Of a stretch of DNA of 8,719 bases, positions 1-5,518 are shown piece after piece; positions within the stretch are counted from its first letter, which is position 1; every line of letters begins with the position of its first letter. This stretch comes from Lachnospiraceae bacterium (lineage in GTDB: Bacteria > Bacillota > Clostridia > Lachnospirales > Lachnospiraceae). The notes under the pieces are model-generated. The model had not been told where the DNA came from. It ran no database searches and saw only the letters and a program-made list of their open reading frames with translations. The stretch is from contig JAJPZP010000258.1 of the NCBI GenBank assembly GCA_021204285.1, positions 1 to 8,719 on the forward strand. The letters are read 5' to 3'. The translations under genes and the position numbers were made by a program.

Positions 1-87
1 CAAGCCTCAGACATATGACGCGCAAGCGGCATATAGCCTTCGAAGAAGGCGGTCTCAAGGCCTGCTGTTCTGAATAGCTACAATTTT
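1..87 (+). repeat. Structured repeat element, copy A
   Basis: This 87-base stretch matches 1548-1632 along its whole length, with scattered substitutions and a 2-base length difference. Read on the plus strand it forms a hairpin at 13-34 (ATATG paired with CATAT, then CGC-GCAA-GCG with a GNRA tetraloop) and a second at 36-61 (GCCTT paired with AAGGC). Differences from copy B mostly preserve pairing. It lies just downstream of the stop codon of the minus-strand cupin-fusion gene. The left end may extend beyond the window. Its function is unknown; it could be a dispersed RNA-forming repeat or a 3'-end element. Confidence 0.75.
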
Positions 88-110
88 CAAGACTGTGTTT
101 TCTGTTCCAA

Positions 111-869
111 TTACTTCAAAATGCCATATTGCTCATCCGAAACGGCCTCCAGCCACTCGTTCAAGCTGTTCTCCCCCGGCACCTCCACGGCCAGATGGGA
201 GAACCAGCTGTCCGGGGCAGCTCCATGCCAGTGCTTCACGCCGACCGGAATATTGATGCAGTCGCCCGGATTCATCTCCACTGCATCCTTGCCCCACTCC
301 TGGTAATAGCCGCGGCCGGCCACGCAGATCAGGATCTGGCCGCCGCCCTTGTCGGCGTGATGGACGTGCCAGTTGTTGCGGCAGCCCGGCTCAAAGGTCA
401 CATTGAAGACGCCGACCTGCTCGGTAGACACCGGAGCCAGATAGCTCTGCCTGATAAAGTATTTCGCGAAGGCGTCGTTCAGCGCGCCGATGGGGAACAC
501 CATCTCAGCGGCATGGGCGGCCTTTTCATCCTCCGGAGCCGCGTCCTCCGCCCAGACCTCCTTCGTCATGTAGAAGACTGCCCAGGCCTTCGGCCAGCCG
601 ACATAGAAAGCGGCGTGTGTGACGATGGCGGCGATCTCCGCTCTCGTCACCCCGGCCTTCTTTGCGTTCTCCAGATGATACTTCAGAGAAGAATCCGTAA
701 TACCGGAGGACATGAGCGCCACCACGGTGATGATGCACCGCGTCTTGTGATCAATATCCTGATTGTTCCAGTTTTCACCGAACAGCACGTCGTCATTGAA
801 ATGTGCAAATTCCGGTGCAAATTCTCCAAGGGTCTGACGCCCCGCTGTCTGTACGATTTTTTCCATCAT
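111..869 (-). CDS. Carboxymuconolactone decarboxylase-like / cupin fusion protein
   Basis: A cytoplasmic protein of 252 residues with two domains. Residues about 25-110 look like the carboxymuconolactone decarboxylase (AhpD/YurZ-like) fold, with the family's alpha-helical stretch around ALMSSGITDSS and VTHAAFYVGWPKA; the CxxC of true AhpD peroxidases is absent. Residues about 150-230 form a cupin barrel with motif 1 H168-x-H170 and Gln178 where Glu is usual, and motif 2 with H213 after PVG, so metal binding is plausible. The start is one of two adjacent ATGs (869 or 866); GGAGG lies at 875-879, 5 or 8 bases away. It follows the flavodoxin gene by 15 bp, so the two are probably co-transcribed. 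CMD-cupin fusions commonly occur in clostridial redox clusters with flavodoxins. The substrate is unknown. Domain assignment is confident, reaction not. Confidence 0.9.
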   Translation of the reverse strand: MMEKIVQTAGRQTLGEFAPEFAHFNDDVLFGENWNNQDIDHKTRCIITVVALMSSGITDSSLKYHLENAKKAGVTRAEIAAIVTHAAFYVGWPKAWAVFYMTKEVWAEDAAPEDEKAAHAAEMVFPIGALNDAFAKYFIRQSYLAPVSTEQVGVFNVTFEPGCRNNWHVHHADKGGGQILICVAGRGYYQEWGKDAVEMNPGDCINIPVGVKHWHGAAPDSWFSHLAVEVPGENSLNEWLEAVSDEQYGILK

Positions 870-884
870 CCAATCCTCCCATCC

Positions 885-1367
885 TTATGCAATCGTTTCC
901 GCCCATTTTTTCAGCTCTGCAGCGCTTTGTCTGCCGTTCAGGAGCTTTCCGACCACAATCTCGGTATCTGGGGACACGGACGGTTTCAGGGCATCCGCGG
1001 TGCACCCGAATCCGCTGCCGCCGGAAGTGGCAAAGAGGATGATCTTCTTTCCGGAAAAATCATAGCTTTCCAGGAAGGTATTGATGATCGTGGGCGCGAC
1101 GCCCCACCAGATCGGGAATCCCAGAAAGATCGTATCGTATTCCGCGATACCGGCACTCTGATCTGCAAGCACGGGCCGACTGGAAAGATCGTTCATCTCC
1201 ACCGAGCTGCGCGACTTTTTGTTCGTCCAGTCCAGATCCGCATTGGTATAAGACACCTGCGGTCGGATCTCATATACATCCGCGTCCGCTGCCTGCGCCA
1301 GCGCTTTCGCTGCAGCCGCGGTCATACCGCTGGCTGAAAAATACGCCACCAGCTTTTTCTTTGTCAT
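885..1367 (-). CDS. Flavodoxin family protein
   Basis: A 160-residue cytosolic flavodoxin-like protein (Flavodoxin_4 type) expected to bind FMN and act as an electron carrier or small reductase. The N-terminus reads KLVAYFSASGMT, the beta-strand and phosphate-binding loop; the middle has DTIFLGFPIWWGVAP, the FMN-contacting loop; then TFLESYDFSGK and FATSGGSGFG complete the fold. It is clearly paralogous to the flavodoxin domain at 3200-4280. The ATG at 1367 has GGAGG at 1376-1380, 8 bases upstream; another ATG at 1372-1370 is out of frame. It is first in a two-gene operon with the CMD-cupin gene and is driven by the promoter at 1455-1483, with a leader of about 80 bases. Its redox partner is not known; the cupin protein next to it is a candidate. 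Confidence 0.92.
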   Translation of the reverse strand: MTKKKLVAYFSASGMTAAAAKALAQAADADVYEIRPQVSYTNADLDWTNKKSRSSVEMNDLSSRPVLADQSAGIAEYDTIFLGFPIWWGVAPTIINTFLESYDFSGKKIILFATSGGSGFGCTADALKPSVSPDTEIVVGKLLNGRQSAAELKKWAETIA

Positions 1368-1454
1368 AACATGGTCCTCCTTTTCTATTTTCCAGATTCA
1401 TCACGAAGCAATTTCATCCGTGACTTTGAGGTTACTTTCTACTATCATGATTCT

Positions 1455-1483
1455 ATCTTATACCCCATACAAAATGATGGCAA
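1455..1483 (-). promoter_or_regulatory. Sigma-A promoter of the flavodoxin-cupin operon
   Basis: On the minus strand the -35 is TTGCCA (1478-1483), the spacer is exactly 17 bases, and the -10 is TAAGAT (1455-1460). The predicted start point is near 1448. The same -35, spacer length and -10 occur at 4554-4582 before the other redox operon, which argues for shared control. Confidence 0.8.
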
Positions 1484-1525
1484 ATACTTAATTTCTATTT
1501 CTGGTTATTCTTATATGTAATATCT
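1484..1525 (-). promoter_or_regulatory. Probable LysR-type regulator binding region (copy 1)
   Basis: Upstream of the -35 lies a block nearly identical to 4583-4624 (41 of 48 bases over 1478-1525), including 21 identical bases at 1491-1511. It contains the dyad TATT-N9-AATA (1506-1522), which fits the T-N11-A consensus of LysR regulators. The dyad centre (1514) is about 66 bp upstream of the predicted start, the usual recognition position for this family. The rest of the block, next to the -35, would be the activation site. Assignment to the LysR at 5758-6636 is inferred from proximity. Confidence 0.65.
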
Positions 1526-1547
1526 GGGGAGACCTCTGAACATCCAT

Positions 1548-1632
1548 CAAGTCTCAGACACATGATGTGCAAGCGGCATGTAGCCTCCGAAGAAAGTGGT
1601 CGGAGCCTGCTGTTCTGAATCGTTACAATTTT
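1548..1632 (+). repeat. Structured repeat element, copy B
   Basis: Second copy of the element at 1-87. On the plus strand, hairpin 1 is at 1560-1581 (ACATG paired with CATGT, then TGT-GCAA-GCG, closed by U-G pairs only if read as plus-strand RNA) and hairpin 2 at 1585-1605 (CTCCGA paired with TCGGAG). A possible closing stem pairs GAACA (1538-1542) with TGTTC (1611-1615), giving a three-way junction. The right end overlaps the last codons and the stop of the acetyltransferase gene on the other strand. No match to a named RNA family is recognised. Confidence 0.75.
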
Positions 1633-2186
1633 TTGATTACCACTGCCGGCACCCCGGCCACCACCGTATCCGGCGGTACATCCTTCGTCACCACCGCGCC
1701 CGCCACCACAACGGCACGATCACCTACCGTAACGCCGGGGAGAATCGTGGCGTGGGAACCGATCCACACCTTGTTACCAATATGGATGGCTCCGGGAATA
1801 TTGCAGCTGCGGTTTGCCGGGTCCAGGTCATGATTGATGGTGGCCATGACAACGTAGGAACCGATCAGGACGTCATCCCCGATATAGATGCCGCCCTGAT
1901 CCTGAAAGTGGCAACACATGTTGATAAAAACACGCTCTCCGATAAACAGATTTTTCCCGCATTCCGTATAAAGCGGGGGAAACAGGCAGAATGAATCGTC
2001 GATTTCCCTCCCCGTCAGCTGTCCTATCAGCCTGCGAATTTCATCCGGCTCGTGGTAACCCTGGTTTAATATGGACGTGACCCTGAGCGCGTCCTGCGAC
2101 ATCTGTATCATGATCCGATGCCCTTCGGAACCGCCCTGCACGGGGACGCCTCTGCGCATTTCCTGCAGTAATTCATTTTGTTCCAT
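1623..2186 (-). CDS. Maltose/galactoside O-acetyltransferase-like (LbH fold) acetyltransferase
   Basis: A 187-residue protein of the hexapeptide-repeat acyltransferase family (Maa/LacA/NodL type), which moves acetyl from acetyl-CoA to a sugar or other hydroxyl. The N-terminal helical region (about 1-60) is followed by left-handed beta-helix repeats such as IYIGDDVLIGSYV, IHIGNKVWIGSHATILPGV and VTVGDRAVVVAGAVVTKDV. The likely catalytic histidine is in ATINHDLDP, as in Maa. Length matches the family, so it is complete. ATG at 2186 has AGGAGA at 2197-2202, 10 bases upstream. It is the last gene of the operon, 17 bp after the flavoprotein gene. Its stop codon lies inside the structured repeat at 1548-1632. 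The acceptor is unknown; in this setting detoxification by acetylation is a guess. Confidence 0.9.
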   Translation of the reverse strand: MEQNELLQEMRRGVPVQGGSEGHRIMIQMSQDALRVTSILNQGYHEPDEIRRLIGQLTGREIDDSFCLFPPLYTECGKNLFIGERVFINMCCHFQDQGGIYIGDDVLIGSYVVMATINHDLDPANRSCNIPGAIHIGNKVWIGSHATILPGVTVGDRAVVVAGAVVTKDVPPDTVVAGVPAVVIKKL

Positions 2187-2203
2187 ACTTTTTAAGTCTC
2201 CTG

Positions 2204-2728
2204 TTACTTCAGATTTCTTCCCAGTGTTTCTGCTTCCTGCAGCTTCCTTCTGGTGACACCACCGGCTACCGTAATGATTCCCATATCCTGCAGTCCAAGA
2301 TAATCCAGGAAATCGTCCTCATAGGAAAAGGCAGCACCTTTGTACATATCTGCGTCGCCGGAACATAAGATCATCGCGACCTTTTTCAGCTTTGCCGGTC
2401 TGACCGGATAAGCCGCTGAGTAGAAACGGTCTATCACACATTTCAGCTGACCTGAAATACCGTGATAATAAACAGGTGATGCAATCACCAGCATCTCCGT
2501 TTCCTTCAGGAGATCGTAAACCTCCTGCATATCGTCTTTCTGGATGCATACTCCACGCCCTTTTGTGTGGCAGTATTCGCAGGCAAGGCAGCCGTGGATG
2601 TTTTTCTTGCAGGCATCTACTACATCTACATGGTGGCCGCTCTGTTCCGCACCCTTTGCAAAAGCGTCGATCATCTGTTTTGTATTTCCATTTTGACGCG
2701 GGCTTCCGTTGAGAACCAAAATTTTCAT
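2204..2728 (-). CDS. NADPH-dependent FMN reductase-like flavoprotein
   Basis: A 174-residue flavodoxin-fold protein of the FMN reductase / iron-sulfur flavoprotein group. It opens with KILVLNGSPRQNGNTKQM, the typical strand plus FMN-phosphate loop. A cysteine-rich stretch, GCLACEYCHTKGRGVC, follows at about residues 46-61; in the iron-sulfur flavoprotein family a compact cysteine motif binds a [4Fe-4S] cluster, so a cluster is possible but not certain. The segment LVIASPVYYHGISGQLKCVIDRF is the conserved flavin-side loop and dimer helix. ATG at 2728 has GGAGG at 2740-2744, 11 bases upstream, slightly long. The gene lies 25 bp after the aldo-keto reductase stop and 17 bp before the acetyltransferase start, in the middle of the proximal redox operon. 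It probably reduces quinones, nitro compounds or flavins; the true substrate is unknown. Confidence 0.9.
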   Translation of the reverse strand: MKILVLNGSPRQNGNTKQMIDAFAKGAEQSGHHVDVVDACKKNIHGCLACEYCHTKGRGVCIQKDDMQEVYDLLKETEMLVIASPVYYHGISGQLKCVIDRFYSAAYPVRPAKLKKVAMILCSGDADMYKGAAFSYEDDFLDYLGLQDMGIITVAGGVTRRKLQEAETLGRNLK

Positions 2729-2753
2729 TCTATTTTATACCTCCGTTAAAAGT

Positions 2754-3758
2754 TTAATACCAGTCGTGTTTTTCATTCCGATCCAACGCGTTAATCTGCT
2801 CCATCTCCTCATCCGTCAGCTCAAAGCCAAACAGATCAAGATTCTCCCGGATATGCTCCGGATCGCTGGAACCGGGAATCACCACGACGCCTTTCTGCAA
2901 GTTCCACCGCAAAATTACCTGGGCAGAAGAAACGCCGTGAGCCTCCGCGATAACGGAAATGGTTTCATCCCCAAGCAGCTCTGCTGTATGTCCGCGTCCA
3001 CCGAGCGGATACCAGCCCTGTACGACAATCCCCAGAGACTGAATGTAGGGAATCACGTCATTTTCCTGATAATAGGGATGGATTTCATTCTGCACCAGCG
3101 CAGGGATGATATTCACCTGCGGCAGGAAATCTTCCAGCTCTTCCACGTACCAGTTGGACAGGCCGATCGAGTGCACCTTGCCGTCCGCGACGGCCTGCTC
3201 CAGCGCCAGATACGCCTCCACATCGCCGTCTCCCGGATGATGCAGGAGAATCATGTCGATATAATCCAGCCCCATCTTTTCCAGGGCTTCGTCAATGGCT
3301 TCCGCCGCATGGTCGAACTGACTGGGATAGAGCTTGGTAATCACGAAAATTTCTTCCCGCGGCACATCCGAATCCCGGATGGCCTGCCCGACAGCCGCCT
3401 CATTGCCGTACATATAAGCGGTGTCGATCAGCCGTCCACCGGCTTCCAGCAGCGCCGCAATGGAAACGGCACATTCCTCATCGCTCAGGCTGTAAGTCCC
3501 AAGTCCCATGATCGGCATTTCATAGCCGCTGTTCAGCAACACGGTCTTCGTCTCAAAATCAAATTCACCCACGTTGCGTACCTCACTTTCCGGTAAATCA
3601 AGACTGTCTATCCATTCAATCACGTCGCTTTCCGTGGCATCCCCGGAGAATCGCCGCCCGTCCATCCAGGTAACGGTATCGGAGCAGAGATCATGCAGAT
3701 TCTCCGCGCTGGAACCGATGCCGCTGCTGTGGGAGGTGCAGAAGGGAATGATTGTCAC
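2754..3758 (-). CDS. Aldo/keto reductase (C-terminal part of a flavodoxin-AKR fusion)
   Basis: Residues about 1-52 of this frame are the C-terminal end of a flavodoxin domain (for example IIPFCTSHSSGIGSS); residues about 68-334 are a complete aldo/keto reductase. The catalytic tetrad is visible: D112 and Y117 (RLIDTAYMYGNE), K142 (FVITKLYPS) and H173 (MILLHHPGD). The NADPH-binding end is IPGSSDPEHIRENLDLF. The family reduces aldehydes and ketones with NADPH. The frame joins 3807-4274 directly, interrupted by the TAG at 3807-3809. The GTG at 3758 is only the first possible start, without a convincing ribosome binding site. A separate AKR could start at GTG 3570-3572, which has GAGG at 3581-3584, 8 bases upstream; that is speculative. 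It is followed after 25 bp by the flavoprotein gene. AKR identity is confident; whether it is translated is not. Confidence 0.85.
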   Translation of the reverse strand: MTIIPFCTSHSSGIGSSAENLHDLCSDTVTWMDGRRFSGDATESDVIEWIDSLDLPESEVRNVGEFDFETKTVLLNSGYEMPIMGLGTYSLSDEECAVSIAALLEAGGRLIDTAYMYGNEAAVGQAIRDSDVPREEIFVITKLYPSQFDHAAEAIDEALEKMGLDYIDMILLHHPGDGDVEAYLALEQAVADGKVHSIGLSNWYVEELEDFLPQVNIIPALVQNEIHPYYQENDVIPYIQSLGIVVQGWYPLGGRGHTAELLGDETISVIAEAHGVSSAQVILRWNLQKGVVVIPGSSDPEHIRENLDLFGFELTDEEMEQINALDRNEKHDWY

Positions 3759-3806
3759 GTCTGAGAAATCATAGCTCTCCAGAAAGGTGCTGATAATCCG
3801 CGGCGC

Positions 3807-4274
3807 CTACCCGTGCCAGATGGGATAGCCGAGGAAGATCACATCGTACTGCCCGATGTTCTCCATACTGCCGGAAATTGCCGGCCTTGCGGAGTCATCC
3901 GCCTGCTCCTGGTCAGCGCGCCCGCCGGTGTAATACGCCAGATCTTCTTCCGTATAAGGATCCTCCGCTACGATTTCGTAACTGTCCGCACCGGTCTCAT
4001 CGCTGATCCACCGGGCGATCTGCTCCGTCGTGCCGGTGCAGGAAAAATACGCAACCAGAGTCTTACCGCCGGAAGAGACGAGGTCAAAATCTTCCCCGCT
4101 GCTCTCCTCTTCCACTGTACCCGTTTCTTCCGTTTCGCTCTCTGCTTCCGATTGATTGTCCGCAGTCAAAACGCTGCTCTCAGAATCCGACAAGGACTCT
4201 GTATTCCCGGAGCCGCACGCCGCCAGCCCGGCAATCATGCAGCTCAAAAGAACGAATATAATGAATCGTTTCAT
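3807..4274 (-). CDS. Lipoprotein flavodoxin, N-terminal part, truncated by TAG
   Basis: A 155-residue open frame. Residues 1-20 are a lipoprotein signal: two basic residues, a hydrophobic core and the lipobox LAAC with Cys20, so the product should be anchored outside the membrane. Residues about 21-65 are a flexible Ser/Glu-rich linker. From about 69 a Flavodoxin_4 domain starts (KTLVAYFSCTGTTEQIA, the FMN-phosphate loop) and runs to GYPIWHG, where TAG ends it, missing the second half of the fold. The truncated product would probably not bind FMN. ATG at 4274 has a strong GGAGGAGGGG-type site at 4280-4289. It starts 16 bp after the small helical-protein gene and is second in the operon. The following frame continues the domain and adds an aldo/keto reductase. 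Confidence 0.85.
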   Translation of the reverse strand: MKRFIIFVLLSCMIAGLAACGSGNTESLSDSESSVLTADNQSEAESETEETGTVEEESSGEDFDLVSSGGKTLVAYFSCTGTTEQIARWISDETGADSYEIVAEDPYTEEDLAYYTGGRADQEQADDSARPAISGSMENIGQYDVIFLGYPIWHG

Positions 4275-4290
4275 GCTGCCCCTCCTCCAC

Positions 4291-4530
4291 CTAACTTTTT
4301 ATTTCCTTTTTGTTCAGACTGTTTACGAGATAGTCCAGACAGTCCAGCTTTTTCTGCTCCTCGTGAATACAGTTCAGCAAATCCCTGCGACTGCTTTGCA
4401 GCAGAAACAACAATTCTCTTTCCCGTCCTTCTTTCTTAAGCAGGACACAGCGAGAGATCGTCTCCTCCCCAAAGCCAATGTCCCTGAGATTTTCATAAAA
4501 GCACTGTGCCTCATTGTTCGCTTCCGGCAT
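4291..4530 (-). CDS. Small helical protein of 79 residues, unknown function
   Basis: First gene of the proximal redox operon. It is predicted almost wholly alpha-helical and charged, with motifs CFYENLRDIGFGEETISRC, REREVLLF-like helix (actually RERELLFLL) and EEQKKLDCLDYLV. This resembles the C-terminal dimerisation helix of MerR-type regulators and a group of small clostridial proteins without known function, but there is no DNA-binding domain. The start is set at ATG 4530, because GGAGG sits 8 bases upstream (4539-4543); an in-frame GTG at 4537-4539 would overlap that site. With a predicted transcription start near 4547 the leader is only about 17 bases. It is 16 bp before the lipoprotein gene. 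It might be an accessory regulator or effector sensor of the operon; that is inference only. Confidence 0.8.
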   Translation of the reverse strand: MPEANNEAQCFYENLRDIGFGEETISRCVLLKKEGRERELLFLLQSSRRDLLNCIHEEQKKLDCLDYLVNSLNKKEIKS

Positions 4531-4553
4531 GTCTGCCACCTCCCTCGAGGTCT

Positions 4554-4582
4554 ATCTTATATGGTGACAGGAAGAATGGCAA
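4554..4582 (-). promoter_or_regulatory. Sigma-A promoter of the four-gene redox operon
   Basis: On the minus strand: -35 TTGCCA (4577-4582), a 17-base spacer, and -10 TAAGAT (4554-4559), identical in both hexamers and spacing to the promoter at 1455-1483. The predicted start is near 4547, leaving a very short leader that contains the GGAGG of the first gene. Confidence 0.82.
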
Positions 4583-4624
4583 ATATTTAGTTTCTATTTC
4601 TGGTTATTCTTGAAAAGAATATCT
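4583..4624 (-). promoter_or_regulatory. Probable LysR-type regulator binding region (copy 2)
   Basis: Counterpart of 1484-1525. It contains the dyad TATT-N9-AATA (4605-4621) with centre at 4613, again about 66 bp before the predicted start. In this copy the dyad extends inward (ATTCTT and AAGAAT). The central nine bases differ from copy 1 while both arms are kept, as expected for a protein site. The LysR gene lies about 1.1 kb away on the plus strand. Confidence 0.65.
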
Positions 4625-4642
4625 ATTTGCAACCACCCCTGT

Positions 4643-4682
4643 CCAGGCAAATCAAGGAGTATATTGGGGCTCTTTCGCCTGG
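4643..4682. repeat. Short inverted repeat upstream of the DUF3791 promoter
   Basis: CCAGGC (4643-4648) pairs with GCCTGG (4677-4682) around a 28-base loop, and GGCAAAT occurs as a direct repeat at 4646-4652 and 4681-4687. It lies between the LysR-type box and the promoter of the DUF3790-range module genes at 4764. It may be an operator, a weak hairpin or the edge of an inserted segment. Confidence 0.4.
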
Positions 4683-4700
4683 CAAATAAACTGTTTTACC

Positions 4701-4728
4701 TTGCGAAACGGGATTATTTTGATATAAT
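4701..4728 (+). promoter_or_regulatory. Promoter of the DUF3791-DUF3990 module
   Basis: -35 TTGCGA (4701-4706), 16-base spacer, -10 TATAAT (4723-4728, a perfect consensus). The predicted start is near 4735, about 29 bases before the ATG at 4764. It probably also transcribes the LysR gene, for which no other clear promoter is seen. Confidence 0.7.
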
Positions 4729-4763
4729 AAAATCAATCCTGTGAATTAAGAGGAGGGCGTTTT

Positions 4764-5006
4764 ATGGACGACAGCGTAAAAGATTTGGCAAATGAAAGAA
4801 ATTTATTGGATTATATTGTGGTTTGCGTCAGTGAATTTGCCAGTCGATATGGTATGCATATGAAGGATGCTTATATGTATCTGCGGCAATATAAAGGAAT
4901 TGATTTTCTCCATGAATTCTATGATGTGGAGCATACATTATCTTTTGACGATACAATAGATGATTTGAGTATTATATGCAGAAAAAATGGAGGAACGGTA
5001 TTTTGA
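4764..5006 (+). CDS. DUF3791 family small protein
   Basis: An 80-residue protein resembling DUF3791, a family of small acidic helical proteins found beside DUF3990 genes in Firmicutes. Visible family traits are the helical core LLDYIVVCVSEFASRYGMH, the YLRQYKGIDFLHEFYDVEHT segment (family form: x-D-[FY]-[IL]-x-x-[FY]-Y-D-x-L/E-H-T) and the acidic TIDDLSIICRK tail. ATG at 4764 has GGAGG at 4752-4756, 7 bases upstream. Its TGA stop (5004-5006) overlaps the TTG start of the next gene, so translation is likely coupled. No enzyme motif is present. By context it may be the antidote or partner of the DUF3990 protein. Family assignment is from memory of the pattern; the role is inferred. Confidence 0.8.
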   Translation: MDDSVKDLANERNLLDYIVVCVSEFASRYGMHMKDAYMYLRQYKGIDFLHEFYDVEHTLSFDDTIDDLSIICRKNGGTVF

Positions 5007-5518
5007 AACTTTATCATGGCTCCAATATGGAAATAGAATACGTCGATTTATCAAAATGTATGCCCTATAAAGATTTTGGACGTGGCTTTTACATGACAAT
5101 TCTTGAGGAACAGGCATGGAGAATGGTGGAAAGAAGAGCAAGGATTGCTGGTGGAATGCCAACCGTTACGATTTTTGAGGTACCAGAAGATCTGTTAGAG
5201 AAAAGCGATATAAACTGTCGCGCATTTGCTGAAAGACCAAGCGTTGAACGGGCGGTATTTATCAACAATAACCGGAACCGGAAATTTTTGGATATCTCAA
5301 GCCCGGAGTGTAATACCGACAATAAATATGATGTTGTCTCGGGACCAGTTGCAAATGATACTGTAGGACTGCTGATCAGACAATTTTCCAGAGGAACCAT
5401 AGACGCTGAATATTTAAAGCGGGAATTTGATTTTGGAAAACTGACGAATCAATACACCTTTCATACTGAGAAAGCACTACGGTATCTGAAAAAGGTGGGT
5501 GTTAAATATGACAGATAA
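5003..5518 (+). CDS. DUF3990 family protein, possible ADP-ribosyltransferase-like toxin
   Basis: A protein of 171 residues from the TTG start. It has the DUF3990 layout: an N-terminal KLYHGSN, then DFGRGFYMT about 25 residues later, a helix EEQAWRMVERRAR, and YDVVSGPVANDTVGLLIRQF in the second half, ending in TFHTEKALRYL. The YHGS and GFYMT motifs recall the NAD-binding core of ADP-ribosyltransferase-type folds; this likeness is inference. The start is set at TTG 5003-5005, as GGAGG lies 9 bases upstream (4989-4993) and the TTGA overlaps the preceding stop. An ATG at 4976 is in frame but lacks a good site and lies deep in the previous gene. The module is AT-richer than its neighbours, which suggests transfer. 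A toxin role is likely but not shown. Confidence 0.82.
   Translation: MKLYHGSNMEIEYVDLSKCMPYKDFGRGFYMTILEEQAWRMVERRARIAGGMPTVTIFEVPEDLLEKSDINCRAFAERPSVERAVFINNNRNRKFLDISSPECNTDNKYDVVSGPVANDTVGLLIRQFSRGTIDAEYLKREFDFGKLTNQYTFHTEKALRYLKKVGVKYDR

Larger units (their letters stand above)
2754..4274 (-). pseudogene. Flavodoxin-AKR lipoprotein gene interrupted by one in-frame TAG
   Basis: The two open frames 3807-4274 and 2754-3806 form one continuous reading frame of 507 codons, including TAG at codon 156 (3807-3809) and the final TAA. Across the stop the protein reads GYPIWHG, stop, APRIISTFLESYDF, which aligns without a gap to GFPIWWG-V-APTIINTFLESYDF in the flavodoxin at 885-1367. The stop thus replaces one residue in the middle of the flavodoxin domain. 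No frameshift or other damage is seen. A CAG-to-TAG change is the simplest origin. Recent inactivation, readthrough or a sequencing error are all possible. Confidence 0.8.

Noticed and set aside
129..1337. A 402-residue open frame on the plus strand
   Set aside because: It lies antisense to two clearly recognisable genes, has no ribosome binding site and no protein-like motifs; it is a shadow of the GC-rich third positions of the minus-strand genes.
1529..1555. GAGAC...GTCTC hairpin as terminator of the acetyltransferase operon
   Set aside because: The stem is only 5 bp with a 17-base loop and has no T-tract.
1..1632. The pair of repeats as insertion sequence ends or a composite element
   Set aside because: The copies are direct repeats around ordinary redox genes, no transposase or target-site duplication is visible, and their differences follow RNA pairing.
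2709..3596. A 295-residue plus-strand open frame
   Set aside because: It is antisense to the aldo/keto reductase, whose catalytic residues are intact, and it shows no domain character.
3807..3809. TAG as a pyrrolysine codon
   Set aside because: No pyrrolysine genes are visible, the position is not catalytic, and the paralogue has an ordinary residue there; a nonsense change is simpler.
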